This document shows, piece after piece, positions 47,800 to 56,448 of a stretch of 64,000 nucleotides of DNA. Within the stretch, counting starts at the first letter, position 1. The number at the start of each line of letters is the position of its first letter. The notes beneath the pieces were generated by a model that saw nothing but the letters and a program-made list of their open reading frames with translations, was not told the origin of the DNA and ran no database searches. The position numbers and the translations under genes are program-made. Source of the DNA: Flavobacteriaceae bacterium YJPT1-3 (GTDB lineage Bacteria; Bacteroidota; Bacteroidia; Flavobacteriales; Flavobacteriaceae); NCBI GenBank assembly GCA_029866965.1, contig CP123444.1, positions 310,001 to 374,000 of the forward strand, in the 5' to 3' direction.

Positions 47800-48564
47800 A
47801 TGGAACACGAACTTATTACTGAAGATAAATTCACTTATATGGAAGTAGGCGAAGGAACGCCTATTGTCATATTACACGGCCTCATGGGAGGTCTGAGTAA
47901 TTTTGATGCGGTGACCAATTACTTCTCTGAAGTCGGGTACAAAGTCGTCATTCCTGAATTGCCCGTGTACTCCACTCCGCTCTTAAAGACCGGAGTAAAA
48001 TACTTTGCCAAATACCTCAACGATTTTCTGGCGCATAAGAATTTTGACGAGGTGATTTTATTGGGGAATTCACTGGGGGGACATATCGGACTCTACCATA
48101 CCAAGATGTATCCGGAACGCATGAAAGCCCTGGTGATTACCGGGAGCTCCGGACTCTACGAAAGCGCCATGGGTGAAAGCTATCCCAAGCGTGGCGATTA
48201 CGAGTACATCAAGAAAAAAGCCGAAGATGTTTTTTATAATCCGGAGCATGCGACCAAAGAAATTGTTGATGAGGTTTACGAGACGGTAAACGATCGTAAC
48301 AAATTGGTTAAGACCCTGGCCATCGCTAAAAGCGCCATTCGGCACAATATGGCCCAGGACCTTCCCAACATGCCCACACCCACTTGTGTTATCTGGGGTC
48401 GAAACGACACCGTTACCCCGCCGGAAGTCGCTGAGGATTTTAACCGGCTGCTTCCTGATGCCGATCTTTTTTGGATCGATGAATGTGGTCACGCGGCCAT
48501 GATGGAAAAACCAGAAGAGTTCAACCGTATTCTGCACGATTGGTTGAAGCAACGCAATTTATAA
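47800..48564 (+). CDS. Alpha/beta hydrolase
   Basis: A 254-residue alpha/beta-hydrolase-fold enzyme. The oxyanion region is VILHGLMGG, the nucleophile Ser is in [11 protein letters not shown], the acid Asp is in [11 protein letters not shown], and the base His is in [14 protein letters not shown], so the triad is complete. No signal peptide is present. The ATG at 47800 is preferred over the GTG at 47785 because the -7 box would leave almost no leader for the latter. It is four bases before engB and probably co-transcribed. The substrate is unknown. Confidence 0.88.
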   Translation: MEHELITEDKFTYMEVGEGTPIVILHGLMGGLSNFDAVTNYFSEVGYKVVIPELPVYSTPLLKTGVKYFAKYLNDFLAHKNFDEVILLGNSLGGHIGLYHTKMYPERMKALVITGSSGLYESAMGESYPKRGDYEYIKKKAEDVFYNPEHATKEIVDEVYETVNDRNKLVKTLAIAKSAIRHNMAQDLPNMPTPTCVIWGRNDTVTPPEVAEDFNRLLPDADLFWIDECGHAAMMEKPEEFNRILHDWLKQRNL

Positions 48565-48568
48565 GCAT

Positions 48569-49177
48569 ATGGAGATCAAACACGCCAGTTTTGTGGTGAG
48601 CAATGCTGATGTGGACAAATGCCCTAAAGATGACCGTCCCGAGTATGCTTTTATAGGACGATCAAACGTGGGGAAATCGTCGCTCATCAACATGCTTACG
48701 GAACGTAAAAGTCTGGCTAAGACCTCCGGACGTCCCGGAAAAACCCAGCTGATCAATCATTTTCTGATCAATGAACACTGGTACCTCGTTGATCTACCCG
48801 GCTACGGATACGCCCGAGTGTCGAAATCGACCAAAAAGACCTTTCAAAAATTCATACGGAATTACTTCGAGCAGCGCCAGCAATTGGTCTCTGCCTTTGT
48901 ACTGGTGGATAGCCGTCACGAACCTCAAACCATCGATCTGGAATTTATGGAATACCTGGGGGTGAGCGGAATCCCTTTTGCCATCATCTTTACCAAAGCA
49001 GACAAGCTGAAGCCTAAAGCACTCCTCCGAAAAGTGGATCATTACTTAAAAACGCTTACCGAAGGCATTTGGGAAGAAGCACCCCAGCATTTTGTAAGCA
49101 GTGCCTCTAAGGGCATTGGCCGGGATGAAATCTTGAATTATATTGAAGGTATCAACGAAGAGCTACGTGAGCGATAA
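48569..49177 (+). CDS. engB: Ribosome-biogenesis GTPase EngB (YihA/YsxC)
   Basis: The 202-residue GTPase has G1 [15 protein letters not shown]3 [12 protein letters not shown]4 TKADK and G5 SSASKGIG. It is in the TrmE-Era-EngA-EngB class and acts in assembly of the large ribosomal subunit. The 3' end overlaps the convergent small gene at 49163 by 15 bases. Confidence 0.96.
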   Translation: MEIKHASFVVSNADVDKCPKDDRPEYAFIGRSNVGKSSLINMLTERKSLAKTSGRPGKTQLINHFLINEHWYLVDLPGYGYARVSKSTKKTFQKFIRNYFEQRQQLVSAFVLVDSRHEPQTIDLEFMEYLGVSGIPFAIIFTKADKLKPKALLRKVDHYLKTLTEGIWEEAPQHFVSSASKGIGRDEILNYIEGINEELRER

Positions 49178-49531
49178 TCCTTTCAATCGCTCGATCAGTT
49201 GGTCCAGCGAATCTAAGGCTGCGATTTCTGCCGCAGACATAATCACTTCCAATCCGTGCTCTCCTTTCCATAAAATCACCGGAAGTTTGAAACGAGCACC
49301 AAACTTAGAAGCGTACTGCTGCCTAAATTCATCGGCATGTAGAAATTCCATGGGATGCGTTACGCTTTCGCGAAAGCGTGTCCACGCTCTTTTCTCCTGA
49401 AATACGCCATGGGTCAAGGCGCAGAGGGAGCAGGGGTACGTTTGCGGACTCACCCATTTATGCAGGGCATCCATCCAGGCCTGTCTCTGACCACTTGCCG
49501 CATTATAGACAAACAGGAGACCTGAGGTCAT
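49163..49531 (-). CDS. Conserved small protein of unknown function with CxxC motif
   Basis: The 122-residue cytoplasmic protein has no signal or membrane segment. Visible features are [10 protein letters not shown] at the N-terminus, a CSLC pair in [30 protein letters not shown], and a short C-terminal helix. I do not recognise a named family. Its start overlaps the gldC stop by four bases, so it is probably translated with gldB-gldC. The CxxC could bind metal or be redox active. An 18-bp palindrome is embedded as TRFRESV. Confidence 0.75.
   Translation of the reverse strand: MTSGLLFVYNAASGQRQAWMDALHKWVSPQTYPCSLCALTHGVFQEKRAWTRFRESVTHPMEFLHADEFRQQYASKFGARFKLPVILWKGEHGLEVIMSAAEIAALDSLDQLIERLKGLSLT
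49362..49379. repeat. Iterated palindrome copy 9, 18-bp form (inside unknown gene)
   Basis: Perfect ACGCTTTCGCGAAAGCGT, read as RFRES, the same codon phase as in murC. Confidence 0.95.
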
Positions 49532-49869
49532 TTTTTGGATCCCAATTCCAGCTTTTCAGCGAAGTAATCACAAAAATCGTGCATGGTAGCACTCATCTTT
49601 TCATCCTGAGTAGCCCGGTTAAAAGTATCGGCCATGGTGACCAGGGTTTGATGAAAGAACACTTTCATTTCGTCAACAGGCATGTCTTTGGTCCACAGAT
49701 CAATGCGCACCGCCTCTTTTTTCTTATGATCCCAAAGGGAAAGCAGCATGGCCTTAGCCGGTTCATTGGCTACTCCCCCGTCTCGGGCTGTCCAGGCGAG
49801 CGACTCGGGAACCCGATTTTCATCCAGGGTTACTTTTACTTTGATATCTGAGGTTTCTGGCTTTGCCAT
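49528..49869 (-). CDS. gldC: Gliding motility protein GldC
   Basis: The 113-residue soluble protein matches GldC: SDIKVKVTLDENRVPESLAWTARDGG, then KAMLLSLWDHKKKEAVRIDLWTKDMPVDEMK and ATMHDFCDYFAEKLELG. GldC accompanies the lipoprotein GldB in gliding bacteria, and both are widespread in Bacteroidota even without visible gliding. It is adjacent to gldB with a one-base overlap. Confidence 0.93.
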   Translation of the reverse strand: MAKPETSDIKVKVTLDENRVPESLAWTARDGGVANEPAKAMLLSLWDHKKKEAVRIDLWTKDMPVDEMKVFFHQTLVTMADTFNRATQDEKMSATMHDFCDYFAEKLELGSKK

Positions 49870-50852
49870 TATTTTCTAGGTTTATAGTTTGACTGTTCAA
49901 ATAGAGATTGAGCGGAAAGGCCCAATAGGGTCTCCACATCGGTCTCCTGGTTCTCCATATAGCTTTTCACGATCTCCATACCCACGAAACGGCCTACCCC
50001 GCCGGGTGATTCATTGTCCAACTCTAAGTAAAACTTAGAAAAGGGAGCCGGATCAATAAAGCGAGCCGTCAGCTTAGGGTCTGAACTGAAGAGCAGGTCA
50101 TTCTCAATAAAATACGTCCAGATTTGAGCTTCGTTGGCTTGCACCCAGTCCAATTGCTGCGGACTGTAACCTAAGACCTCCGCCTGACTTTTCAGACTGA
50201 ATAAACGCTTCATGAGATACAGCAGCTTACCTTCGTAGATCATTTGAGCGAGGAATGTTCGCGCTTGAGGCGGTCGTACTTTCGTTTTCGCGAAAGCGTA
50301 GGCCACATCAATGGCCATCTGATCAGGACGGAAATCCTCCACCAGATAGAGCGGGATGCCTGCATAAAATTCATGATCAGCACCCAGGTAGGTGTCAGTC
50401 GCGATTAAAAGCAGTGAATCTGCCAGTATTACTTTGTTTCGGTAATCGACATCGGTGGTGAGGGTGATCACCCGGGGCAGCTCGGTTTCCGGATAGTAGT
50501 ATTTGATGTGTTTGAAAAGCAGATCCAAGTCTTCCTTGGGGCCGGCAAAATCAGGGAACGCCTTAGCCACCTCTCGGTTCAGGGCTTCCTGAAGGGTATC
50601 TTGCATTTTAGCGATCCAAAAGCTATCCGGATACTGCTTTGGATAAAGCAGGGGGTATTTCTGTTTCAATTTGGGCAGGTCTTCCGGACTGGACTGTGCC
50701 ATTTCCAGATCGAATCGTGTGATCTTGAGGTCCACCGGAATGGCAGCGATCTGTTCCGGCACCTGAGGCTCCTGTTCACAAGCCAGGCAGAGACCCAACA
50801 ATACTAGAAATCCAAGAATTTTAGGAAACAAGAGGCGAATTTGGTTAATCAT
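49869..50852 (-). CDS. gldB: Gliding motility lipoprotein GldB
   Basis: About 327 residues with lipobox LCLAC. The conserved core includes ITRFDLEMAQ, LKQKYPLLYPKQYPDSFWIAKMQDTLQ, DADHEFYAGIP-like LGADHEFYAGIPLYL and GGVGRFVGMEIVKSYM. The start is the ATG at 50852. A longer frame from 50900 overlaps a -7 box (TACCTTTG) at 50905-50898, so it cannot be the start if that promoter is used. GldB is required for gliding in Flavobacterium johnsoniae. A palindrome copy encodes YAFAK. Confidence 0.92.
   Translation of the reverse strand: MINQIRLLFPKILGFLVLLGLCLACEQEPQVPEQIAAIPVDLKITRFDLEMAQSSPEDLPKLKQKYPLLYPKQYPDSFWIAKMQDTLQEALNREVAKAFPDFAGPKEDLDLLFKHIKYYYPETELPRVITLTTDVDYRNKVILADSLLLIATDTYLGADHEFYAGIPLYLVEDFRPDQMAIDVAYAFAKTKVRPPQARTFLAQMIYEGKLLYLMKRLFSLKSQAEVLGYSPQQLDWVQANEAQIWTYFIENDLLFSSDPKLTARFIDPAPFSKFYLELDNESPGGVGRFVGMEIVKSYMENQETDVETLLGLSAQSLFEQSNYKPRK
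50286..50295. repeat. Iterated palindrome copy 10 (inside gldB)
   Basis: TTTCGCGAAA followed by GCG, read as AFAK. Confidence 0.9.
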
Positions 50853-50897
50853 AAAATGCAAACTATGATTTAAAGAGCGATGCCTTAAATTTGTGTG

Positions 50898-50905
50898 CAA
50901 AGGTA
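50898..50905 (-). promoter_or_regulatory. -7 element of gldB-gldC
   Basis: Perfect TACCTTTG on the minus strand, 45 bases before the gldB start. Confidence 0.65.
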
Positions 50906-50932
50906 CTTATTTAAAGAATCAAACCCACTCCC

Positions 50933-51721
50933 ATGCAGACAGATAAAGTGATCGATCATATTGTAAAATGGTTAAAGGATTATGCCACTGCGGCCAATAT
51001 GGATGGTTTTGTGGTGGGTATTAGTGGCGGTATCGACAGCGCGGTGACTTCGTCCCTTTGCGCCAAAACCGGAATCCGCACGCTCTGCGTGCAAATGCCC
51101 ATCCATCAGCACGAGAGTCAGGTATCCAGAGCTACCGAACACATTAATCAGCTGAAGAAGCGTTTTGCCAATGTAAGCGATGTGGAGGTCGATCTGACCC
51201 AGGTATTCGAAACCTTTAAAAAAGCAGTACCCCTGGTCAATTCAAGCGATCTTCTTGACCTCAGCCTGGGCAATACCCGGGCCCGCCTCCGCATGAGTAC
51301 GCTGTATTACTTTGCCGGACTGCATCGTTATCTGGTGGCCGGAACCGGCAATAAAGTGGAAGACTTTGGCGTGGGGTTCTATACCAAGTATGGTGATGGA
51401 GGGGTCGATCTGAGCCCTATTGCTGACCTTATGAAATCGGAAGTCTTTGCCCTGGGGCGCGCACTTCAAGTTCCTCAGTCCATTTTGGATGCCCAGCCCA
51501 CAGACGGCTTATGGGGGGATAATCGCACTGATGAAGATCAAATTGGGGCTTCGTACGACGAGTTGGAATGGGCCATGGAAATGGATGCCCAAGGTAAAAC
51601 CAGCACTGATTTCAAAGATCGGGAAGCGCAGGTTTTTACCATTTACAAGCGTTTTAATCGTGCTAATCAACACAAAATGATAGCGATACCGGTGTGCGAA
51701 ATACCCGTTCACCTTAAATAA
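50933..51721 (+). CDS. nadE: NH3-dependent NAD synthetase
   Basis: The 262-residue protein has the N-type ATP-pyrophosphatase loop VVGISGGIDSAVTSSL and the later AGTGNKVEDFGVGFYTKYGDGGVDLSPIADLMKSEV, with PTDGLWGDNRTDEDQIG. These are classical NadE motifs. It lacks the N-terminal glutaminase domain, so ammonia is the nitrogen source. It is divergent from gldB with 80 bases between the start codons. Confidence 0.96.
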   Translation: MQTDKVIDHIVKWLKDYATAANMDGFVVGISGGIDSAVTSSLCAKTGIRTLCVQMPIHQHESQVSRATEHINQLKKRFANVSDVEVDLTQVFETFKKAVPLVNSSDLLDLSLGNTRARLRMSTLYYFAGLHRYLVAGTGNKVEDFGVGFYTKYGDGGVDLSPIADLMKSEVFALGRALQVPQSILDAQPTDGLWGDNRTDEDQIGASYDELEWAMEMDAQGKTSTDFKDREAQVFTIYKRFNRANQHKMIAIPVCEIPVHLK

Positions 51722-51842
51722 CACACGCTTCATCGAAATACAAACACAAATTTGTGACAATGCAGGAATATTAGTACATTCCCCCCTGGTTATACACTAG
51801 GCTCCCAACCATGATACGATAACCAGAGAATCAAACCATAAT

Positions 51843-52481
51843 ATGAGTAGAATTTTAATCGCCGATCATCACCCGATCACCAGAAAGGGGTTGAAGGCCA
51901 TTATCACGGACAATCCCGATTATGAAATTATCGGGAGTGTACAGGACGGTGAGGAGCTATTACCACAAATCGCTACCAGTCAGGTAGATTTGCTGATCCT
52001 TGAGATCGACTTGCCCAATTTAAGCGGGATCACTGCGCTTAAAGAAATCAAAAAGGAGTTTCCACGCTTACGTATTTTAGTCTTGAGCTGCCATCCGGAG
52101 GAAATGTATGCGCTTAGCGCCATCAAATCAGGCGCTTCTGGCTACGTAGATAAAACCGCATCCCTGGAAACCATCAAAAAAGCGATACAGCAGGTGCATC
52201 GTGGAGGGATCTATCTCAACAAGGATCTTACCGAGCGACTTTCTGCCAGCCAGACCTACAATCAAAATCTGGTCTACAAATACAAGAAATTGTCCAGCCG
52301 GGAGATCGAAGTGCTCAATTTATTGAGTAATGGGCATCGCAATAAAGACATTGCCATGACTTTAGACATCAATGAAAAAACGGTAAGCACCTACAAAACG
52401 CGTTTACTGAAGAAATTGAACGTCACCAGCTTGGCCGATCTGATCAAACAAGCCCGCTTGTTGCAGACCTCAGACCTCTAG
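51843..52481 (+). CDS. NarL/LuxR-type response regulator with Glu at the phospho-acceptor site
   Basis: A 212-residue protein with a receiver domain (1-~120) and a LuxR-type helix-turn-helix (~148-205: LSSREIEVLNLLSNGHRNKDIAMTLDINEKTVSTYKTRLLKKL). In the receiver, DLLILEIDLPNLSG aligns with NarL DLILLDLNMPGMNG, so the phospho-acceptor is Glu54 instead of Asp. The acidic pocket is D8-H9-H10 instead of the common DDH. The conserved Lys in KSGASGYVDKT is present. No histidine kinase is adjacent. Glu at this position can mimic phosphorylation, so the protein may be constitutively active or regulated otherwise. Confidence 0.9.
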   Translation: MSRILIADHHPITRKGLKAIITDNPDYEIIGSVQDGEELLPQIATSQVDLLILEIDLPNLSGITALKEIKKEFPRLRILVLSCHPEEMYALSAIKSGASGYVDKTASLETIKKAIQQVHRGGIYLNKDLTERLSASQTYNQNLVYKYKKLSSREIEVLNLLSNGHRNKDIAMTLDINEKTVSTYKTRLLKKLNVTSLADLIKQARLLQTSDL

Positions 52482-52484
52482 GCA

Positions 52485-54446
52485 CTACGACAAGACCCTT
52501 CCCAATTTTTGACCCAAAAGATTTTTCAGATTGTTGTAATCTAAGATCTCTTTGAGGAGTTCGCGGTTGCTTTCTTCGGTAGCGGCCGTAGACAGTTCTT
52601 CTACCTTGGCATGGATCAGGTATTTTCGCAGACTTAAAATCGTTTCCGTGACATGCTGAGCGATGGCCTTATCCTTTTGCTTGACGTAAATATCTTTGGT
52701 ATCCCAGCGGTGCAGTAGGTATTTATCTTCATTCATCACAATGTTGGAAACCTCCTCCGCCTGATTAGGCTCCAGATCATTGATGAAATTTTCGATTTTC
52801 AGACCTTCGCCCAAATTCAGAGTTTCGATGAGTTTGTAGTATAGCTTCTGGAAGTCGGCGTTTGTGAATTCTACCTCATCCTCCTGCAGATCTAAGAATA
52901 TTTTCTCAAACACCTTGGCCTTGTGACTGACCGGTTGCAGAATGATCTCTCCTTCTTCGTCTTCCGAAAAAACCATATCCTCAAACTCCTCCTCCAGGTC
53001 GCCGTACAACAAAAGCAATTCGATGATCTTACGCTCCAGTTCATAGAGCTTATCCACTTTTTCTACCGGGGTGCTTTCTTTGGGAACGACCTCAAAGGGC
53101 TTTCCTTGAGCGGCTTCAGCGTTTTGACGTTGCTGCTGTTTTTTGTTCTTGCTGAGCAACTGGGCTAATGCACTGAACAAGACCTCTTCCGAAATGTCCA
53201 TGATGCGGGCACATTCCTGAATGTATACCTCACGCTTGATCAGATCTGGAATCTTGGCCACACTGGACACCATATCACGTACCGTCTCTGCTTTCTTGAT
53301 CGGATCGCCCTGAGCTTCCTCGACCAAAAGAGAAGCCTTATACTGGATGAAATCTTTGGCCTCCTCCTTCAGATACTCCTGTAATTCGGTCAGGGTATGC
53401 TTTCGCGAAAAGCTATCCGGATCCTCCCCATCCGGAAAGGTACAGACCCTCACATTCATCCCCTGTTCCAGAATCAGGTCAATCCCTCGCAGAGAGGCCC
53501 GTTGACCGGCCGCATCGCCATCAAACAGCACCGTGATGTTATTAGTAAGACGATGGATCAACCGAATTTGCTCCGGGGTCAGGGCGGTACCAGAAGAAGA
53601 AACCACGTTCTCGATTCCGGTCTGATAGAATTGGATCACATCGGTATACCCTTCTACCAGGTAGCAATTATCTTCTTTGGCAATCGCCTGCTTGGCAAAA
53701 TAGATGCCGTAGAGCACCTTGCTCTTGTCGTAGATATCACTTTGCGGGGAGTTCAGGTATTTGGCCGCTTTCTTATCGTTGGTGAGTATACGTCCTCCAA
53801 ACCCAAGCACCCGGCCGGACATGCTCTGTATGGGGAACATCACCCTGCCTTTAAAGCGATCAAATTTTCGTTCTTCTTTAACGATGGTCAATCCGGTCTC
53901 TTCCAGAAGATCCAGCTTATAGCCTTTTTTCAGAGCCGCCTGGGTGAAGGCGTCCCATTGATCGGGATTGTAGCCCAGACTGAATTTTTTGATGGTCTCC
54001 ATAGAGAATCCCCGCTCTTTGAAGTAGGTCAACCCAATCGCTTTCCCCATTTGGCTATTCAGCAGAGTGTCGTGGTAGTATTCTTTGGCAAATTCATTAA
54101 TGAGGTATAGACTTTCCCGCTTGTCGGCCTCCTGTTTCTGTTCATCGGTCTGTTCGGTTTCCTCGATCTCGATGCCGTATTTTTTAGCCAGATACTTGAT
54201 GGCTTCCGGATAGGTAAAATGCTCGTGCTCCATCAAAAAAGCCACCACATTCCCTCCTTTTCCACTGGAAAAATCCTTCCAGATCTGCTTGACCGGAGAG
54301 ACCATAAAACTGGGCGTACGCTCGTCACTGAATGGACTGAGCCCCTTAAAATTACTCCCGGACTTCTTCAGCTGAACAAAGTCACCAATGACCTCCTCTA
54401 CCCGGGCGGTTTCGAAAACTTGATCAATGGTGTGTTTAGCTATCAT
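52485..54446 (-). CDS. dnaG: DNA primase DnaG with a zinc-less N-terminal domain
   Basis: About 653 residues with the standard order: N-terminal CHC2-type domain (~1-100), TOPRIM/RNA-polymerase core (~230-340: VEGYTDVIQFYQTGIENVVSSSGTALT, then LFDGDAAGQRASLRG), and a helical C-terminal helicase-interaction region. The core metal residues (E in VEGY, D in FDGDAAG) are intact. The four zinc ligands of E. coli DnaG (Cys40, His43, Cys61, Cys64) are replaced here by Ser37, Ser40, Asp58 and Ser61, within GLSPFSDERTPSF and KDFSSGKGGN. The ATG at 54446 gives the usual MIAKHTIDQVFETARVEEVIGDFV-type start (residues 1-24). It makes primers for lagging-strand synthesis. Confidence 0.95.
   Translation of the reverse strand: MIAKHTIDQVFETARVEEVIGDFVQLKKSGSNFKGLSPFSDERTPSFMVSPVKQIWKDFSSGKGGNVVAFLMEHEHFTYPEAIKYLAKKYGIEIEETEQTDEQKQEADKRESLYLINEFAKEYYHDTLLNSQMGKAIGLTYFKERGFSMETIKKFSLGYNPDQWDAFTQAALKKGYKLDLLEETGLTIVKEERKFDRFKGRVMFPIQSMSGRVLGFGGRILTNDKKAAKYLNSPQSDIYDKSKVLYGIYFAKQAIAKEDNCYLVEGYTDVIQFYQTGIENVVSSSGTALTPEQIRLIHRLTNNITVLFDGDAAGQRASLRGIDLILEQGMNVRVCTFPDGEDPDSFSRKHTLTELQEYLKEEAKDFIQYKASLLVEEAQGDPIKKAETVRDMVSSVAKIPDLIKREVYIQECARIMDISEEVLFSALAQLLSKNKKQQQRQNAEAAQGKPFEVVPKESTPVEKVDKLYELERKIIELLLLYGDLEEEFEDMVFSEDEEGEIILQPVSHKAKVFEKIFLDLQEDEVEFTNADFQKLYYKLIETLNLGEGLKIENFINDLEPNQAEEVSNIVMNEDKYLLHRWDTKDIYVKQKDKAIAQHVTETILSLRKYLIHAKVEELSTAATEESNRELLKEILDYNNLKNLLGQKLGRVLS
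53401..53410. repeat. Iterated palindrome copy 11 (inside dnaG)
   Basis: TTTCGCGAAA flanked by GC on the left and AGC on the right; read as FSRK, the third codon phase. Confidence 0.9.
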
Positions 54447-54484
54447 AGGTCGCAATGAATCGTAAAAATAAGCATTCCGATGCT

Positions 54485-54498
54485 GCTTTCGCGAAAGC
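54485..54498. repeat. Iterated palindrome copy 12, 14-bp form (intergenic)
   Basis: GCTTTCGCGAAAGC, located nine bases left of the terminator at 54507 and about 40 bases upstream of the dnaG start. Confidence 0.95.
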
Positions 54499-54506
54499 CT
54501 AAAATG

Positions 54507-54536
54507 AAAAAACCTCCCTGAATAAGGAGGTTTTTT
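54507..54536 (-). terminator. Bidirectional terminator between the OMP gene and dnaG
   Basis: AAAAAACCTCC and GGAGGTTTTTT pair around CTGAATAA. It terminates the leftward outer-membrane protein gene. Confidence 0.85.
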
Positions 54537-54554
54537 ACTTAGGTTGTTTTTCGA

Positions 54555-55610
54555 TCAATCGAGAAAAAAGCGCAGTCCGGCAGAAACATTGTGTTGATCG
54601 ACCGCTGCATCTTTAAAGATGGGTGACAGATCGTATTTGAAATAAAGCGCTGTCCCGTTGAGCCCGACATACGCACTCAAACCATAAACAAAATTACTCG
54701 TGTTGTAATCCGCTTTGATCTTTTCTTTAACCTCATCTCCATTCTCTTCGTACTTCAACTTTTGGCGGGTACTCAGGTTGACTCCTGCGTAGCCTCCTAT
54801 CCCAAATACAGGCTGATTGCGTGTACTGTATCGGATATAATTCTTGTATTCGTTTTTCTTACTGGGACCAAACTCCAGGTGCAGGGGAATGACCAGATTG
54901 TCCATACGCAGCTTGGCCTTGTCCAAATTAACCGGAAATTCCTCCAATACCGTTTGATCGCCTTCCTCCACAAAGTATTGATTATCCTTGGGCTTGAGGC
55001 CATTGAACTGAAACGAGAATCCATAGCGAAAACGTAAAAAATTGGATTCTTTCAAAATACGTGTGGTCCAGTCCCAGCCGATTTCAAAAAAACGACTTCC
55101 TCCTATCTGATACGGACTGTCATCCAGACCTTGTCCGTCAATGATGGCGTTATTGAGACCCACTGCAACAATGGGGTAAGAGAAGGTACGTCGGTCATAT
55201 TTCCGCTCGGTGCGAAAGCGATCCACACCCACCAGACGCCCATCTTTCATAAGGCCAATTTCAATACGATCTACACTGTAGTCTTCATCTTCAGGCACTC
55301 CATTTCTCTTGATAAAGGCAATTCGATTATCCAAGATGGCTACTCGGTTTTCAATATTGAGCGCGCGCTTTTCAGCCGCCTCCTTTTTCAATTGATCGGC
55401 TTCCTCAGCCGTGATTTCATTAGCGGCCAATCGATCCATAATGGTCTGCACTTCGGCTTTCAAGGCCTCTCGTTCCTGTGCCACCACTTCCTTCTTTTGT
55501 TCTTCCAGTTTTTGAACTCGTGCAGTGGGTTGCTCGGTCTCTTGAGCGTTTACTTGGTGGGCATAGCTGCCCAGGACCGCCACCAGGGCGATAGTAATAA
55601 TTGTTCTCAT
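54555..55610 (-). CDS. Outer-membrane beta-barrel protein with coiled-coil N-terminus
   Basis: The 351-residue protein has a signal peptide (ending HQVNAQ). Residues ~22-100 are charged and helical with heptad character (KLEEQKKEVVAQEREALKAEVQTIMDRL, NEITAEEADQLKKEAAEKRALNIENRVAILD). The rest alternates polar and hydrophobic residues in beta-strand fashion and ends in Phe-rich GLRFFLD, typical of outer-membrane barrels. A coiled coil before a barrel could reach the periplasm or peptidoglycan. No family name is assigned. It lies downstream of a sigma factor and a membrane-anchored protein on the same strand and is likely controlled by that sigma. Confidence 0.8.
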   Translation of the reverse strand: MRTIITIALVAVLGSYAHQVNAQETEQPTARVQKLEEQKKEVVAQEREALKAEVQTIMDRLAANEITAEEADQLKKEAAEKRALNIENRVAILDNRIAFIKRNGVPEDEDYSVDRIEIGLMKDGRLVGVDRFRTERKYDRRTFSYPIVAVGLNNAIIDGQGLDDSPYQIGGSRFFEIGWDWTTRILKESNFLRFRYGFSFQFNGLKPKDNQYFVEEGDQTVLEEFPVNLDKAKLRMDNLVIPLHLEFGPSKKNEYKNYIRYSTRNQPVFGIGGYAGVNLSTRQKLKYEENGDEVKEKIKADYNTSNFVYGLSAYVGLNGTALYFKYDLSPIFKDAAVDQHNVSAGLRFFLD

Positions 55611-55686
55611 GATGTTTGATTTTAACTCCTTTTGTAGAATCCCGGATCAACCGGGATCCTACCTCCAGAGGATTGATGAATGAATA

Positions 55687-56448
55687 TTAATTGTTACGTG
55701 TGGCGACTGCATCGCGCATTTTAAAAAATCCTTCTTTGAGCATTTCAAATAGGCCTTCCTTGTCGTAGGTACCCAACTCCATCTCCACTCCGGCCAAGAG
55801 CTCTTCGGCACTGTAGTCATAGCGCTGATTCTGCTGCTGCAACAAGCGCTGCTGGGCGGCTTTCAGAAGATTTTCAATTTCCTCCTCAGTCACCGTTCCT
55901 TGTTCCTGCTCTAAAGCGTCCACCTGTGCGATAACCTCCTGAATGCTGCTCGAGATGGCTTTTTGCTCCGACTCATTTTCTTCAACTACGTTGGTCTCTT
56001 CCAAACGCTTACGCGTGGAATTTAGAATGGTTTTCTCTTCATAAACAACAGCCTCCTGCACCTGATTGGCCTGAGGGTCTACGGGAAGTGTACTTTTTTC
56101 AGTTGGAAGAGGCTCCTGGTTTACCGGCTCCGATTTTTGGACTAATTCTTCTTCATTGACTAATTCTGGAATGCTCTGCGAACGCTCTTGCTGCTCTTTA
56201 CGGATGGGCTCTTCCTGGGTAAGTTCAGGGACTCGACTGACGGTAGGTTTACTGATGAGCAAAGCCATCAGCAACACAACTGCAGCAGCGGCTGCTATCG
56301 CATACCACAGCACACGCTTGCCTTGTTTAGACTTCTGCTGATGCGCGTCCAAACCTGCACTTAATTTTTCCCAGGCAGAATTACTGGGCTTGATGGAGCG
56401 ACCTTCCAACTTCTCCTTCATATTTTCTTCAAACTTAATCGGTGCCAT
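55687..56448 (-). CDS. Single-pass membrane protein, putative anti-sigma factor
   Basis: About 253 residues. A short cytoplasmic segment (MAPIKFEENMKEKLEGRSIKPSNSAWEKLSAGL in overlapping parts) resembles the start of many Bacteroidota sigma-operon partner proteins. A membrane segment follows (VLWYAIAAAAAVVLLMALLI, ~55-75), then a Glu/Gln-rich periplasmic domain with coiled-coil tendency. It overlaps the sigma gene in reading. The topology fits an anti-sigma factor, but I see no zinc-binding motif of the ZAS class. The ATG at 56448 is preferred over 56469. Confidence 0.7.
   Translation of the reverse strand: MAPIKFEENMKEKLEGRSIKPSNSAWEKLSAGLDAHQQKSKQGKRVLWYAIAAAAAVVLLMALLISKPTVSRVPELTQEEPIRKEQQERSQSIPELVNEEELVQKSEPVNQEPLPTEKSTLPVDPQANQVQEAVVYEEKTILNSTRKRLEETNVVEENESEQKAISSSIQEVIAQVDALEQEQGTVTEEEIENLLKAAQQRLLQQQNQRYDYSAEELLAGVEMELGTYDKEGLFEMLKEGFFKMRDAVATRNN

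Noticed and set aside
51745-51756. CACAAATTTGTG palindrome upstream of the response regulator
   Set aside because: It is symmetric, but a single AT-rich 12-mer with no second copy and no -7 box in suitable position is too weak to call an operator.
53397-54110. Long open frame (237 codons) on the plus strand opposite dnaG
   Set aside because: It lies wholly antisense to a well-supported dnaG, has no recognisable motifs or start signal, and its composition is what a codon shadow gives.
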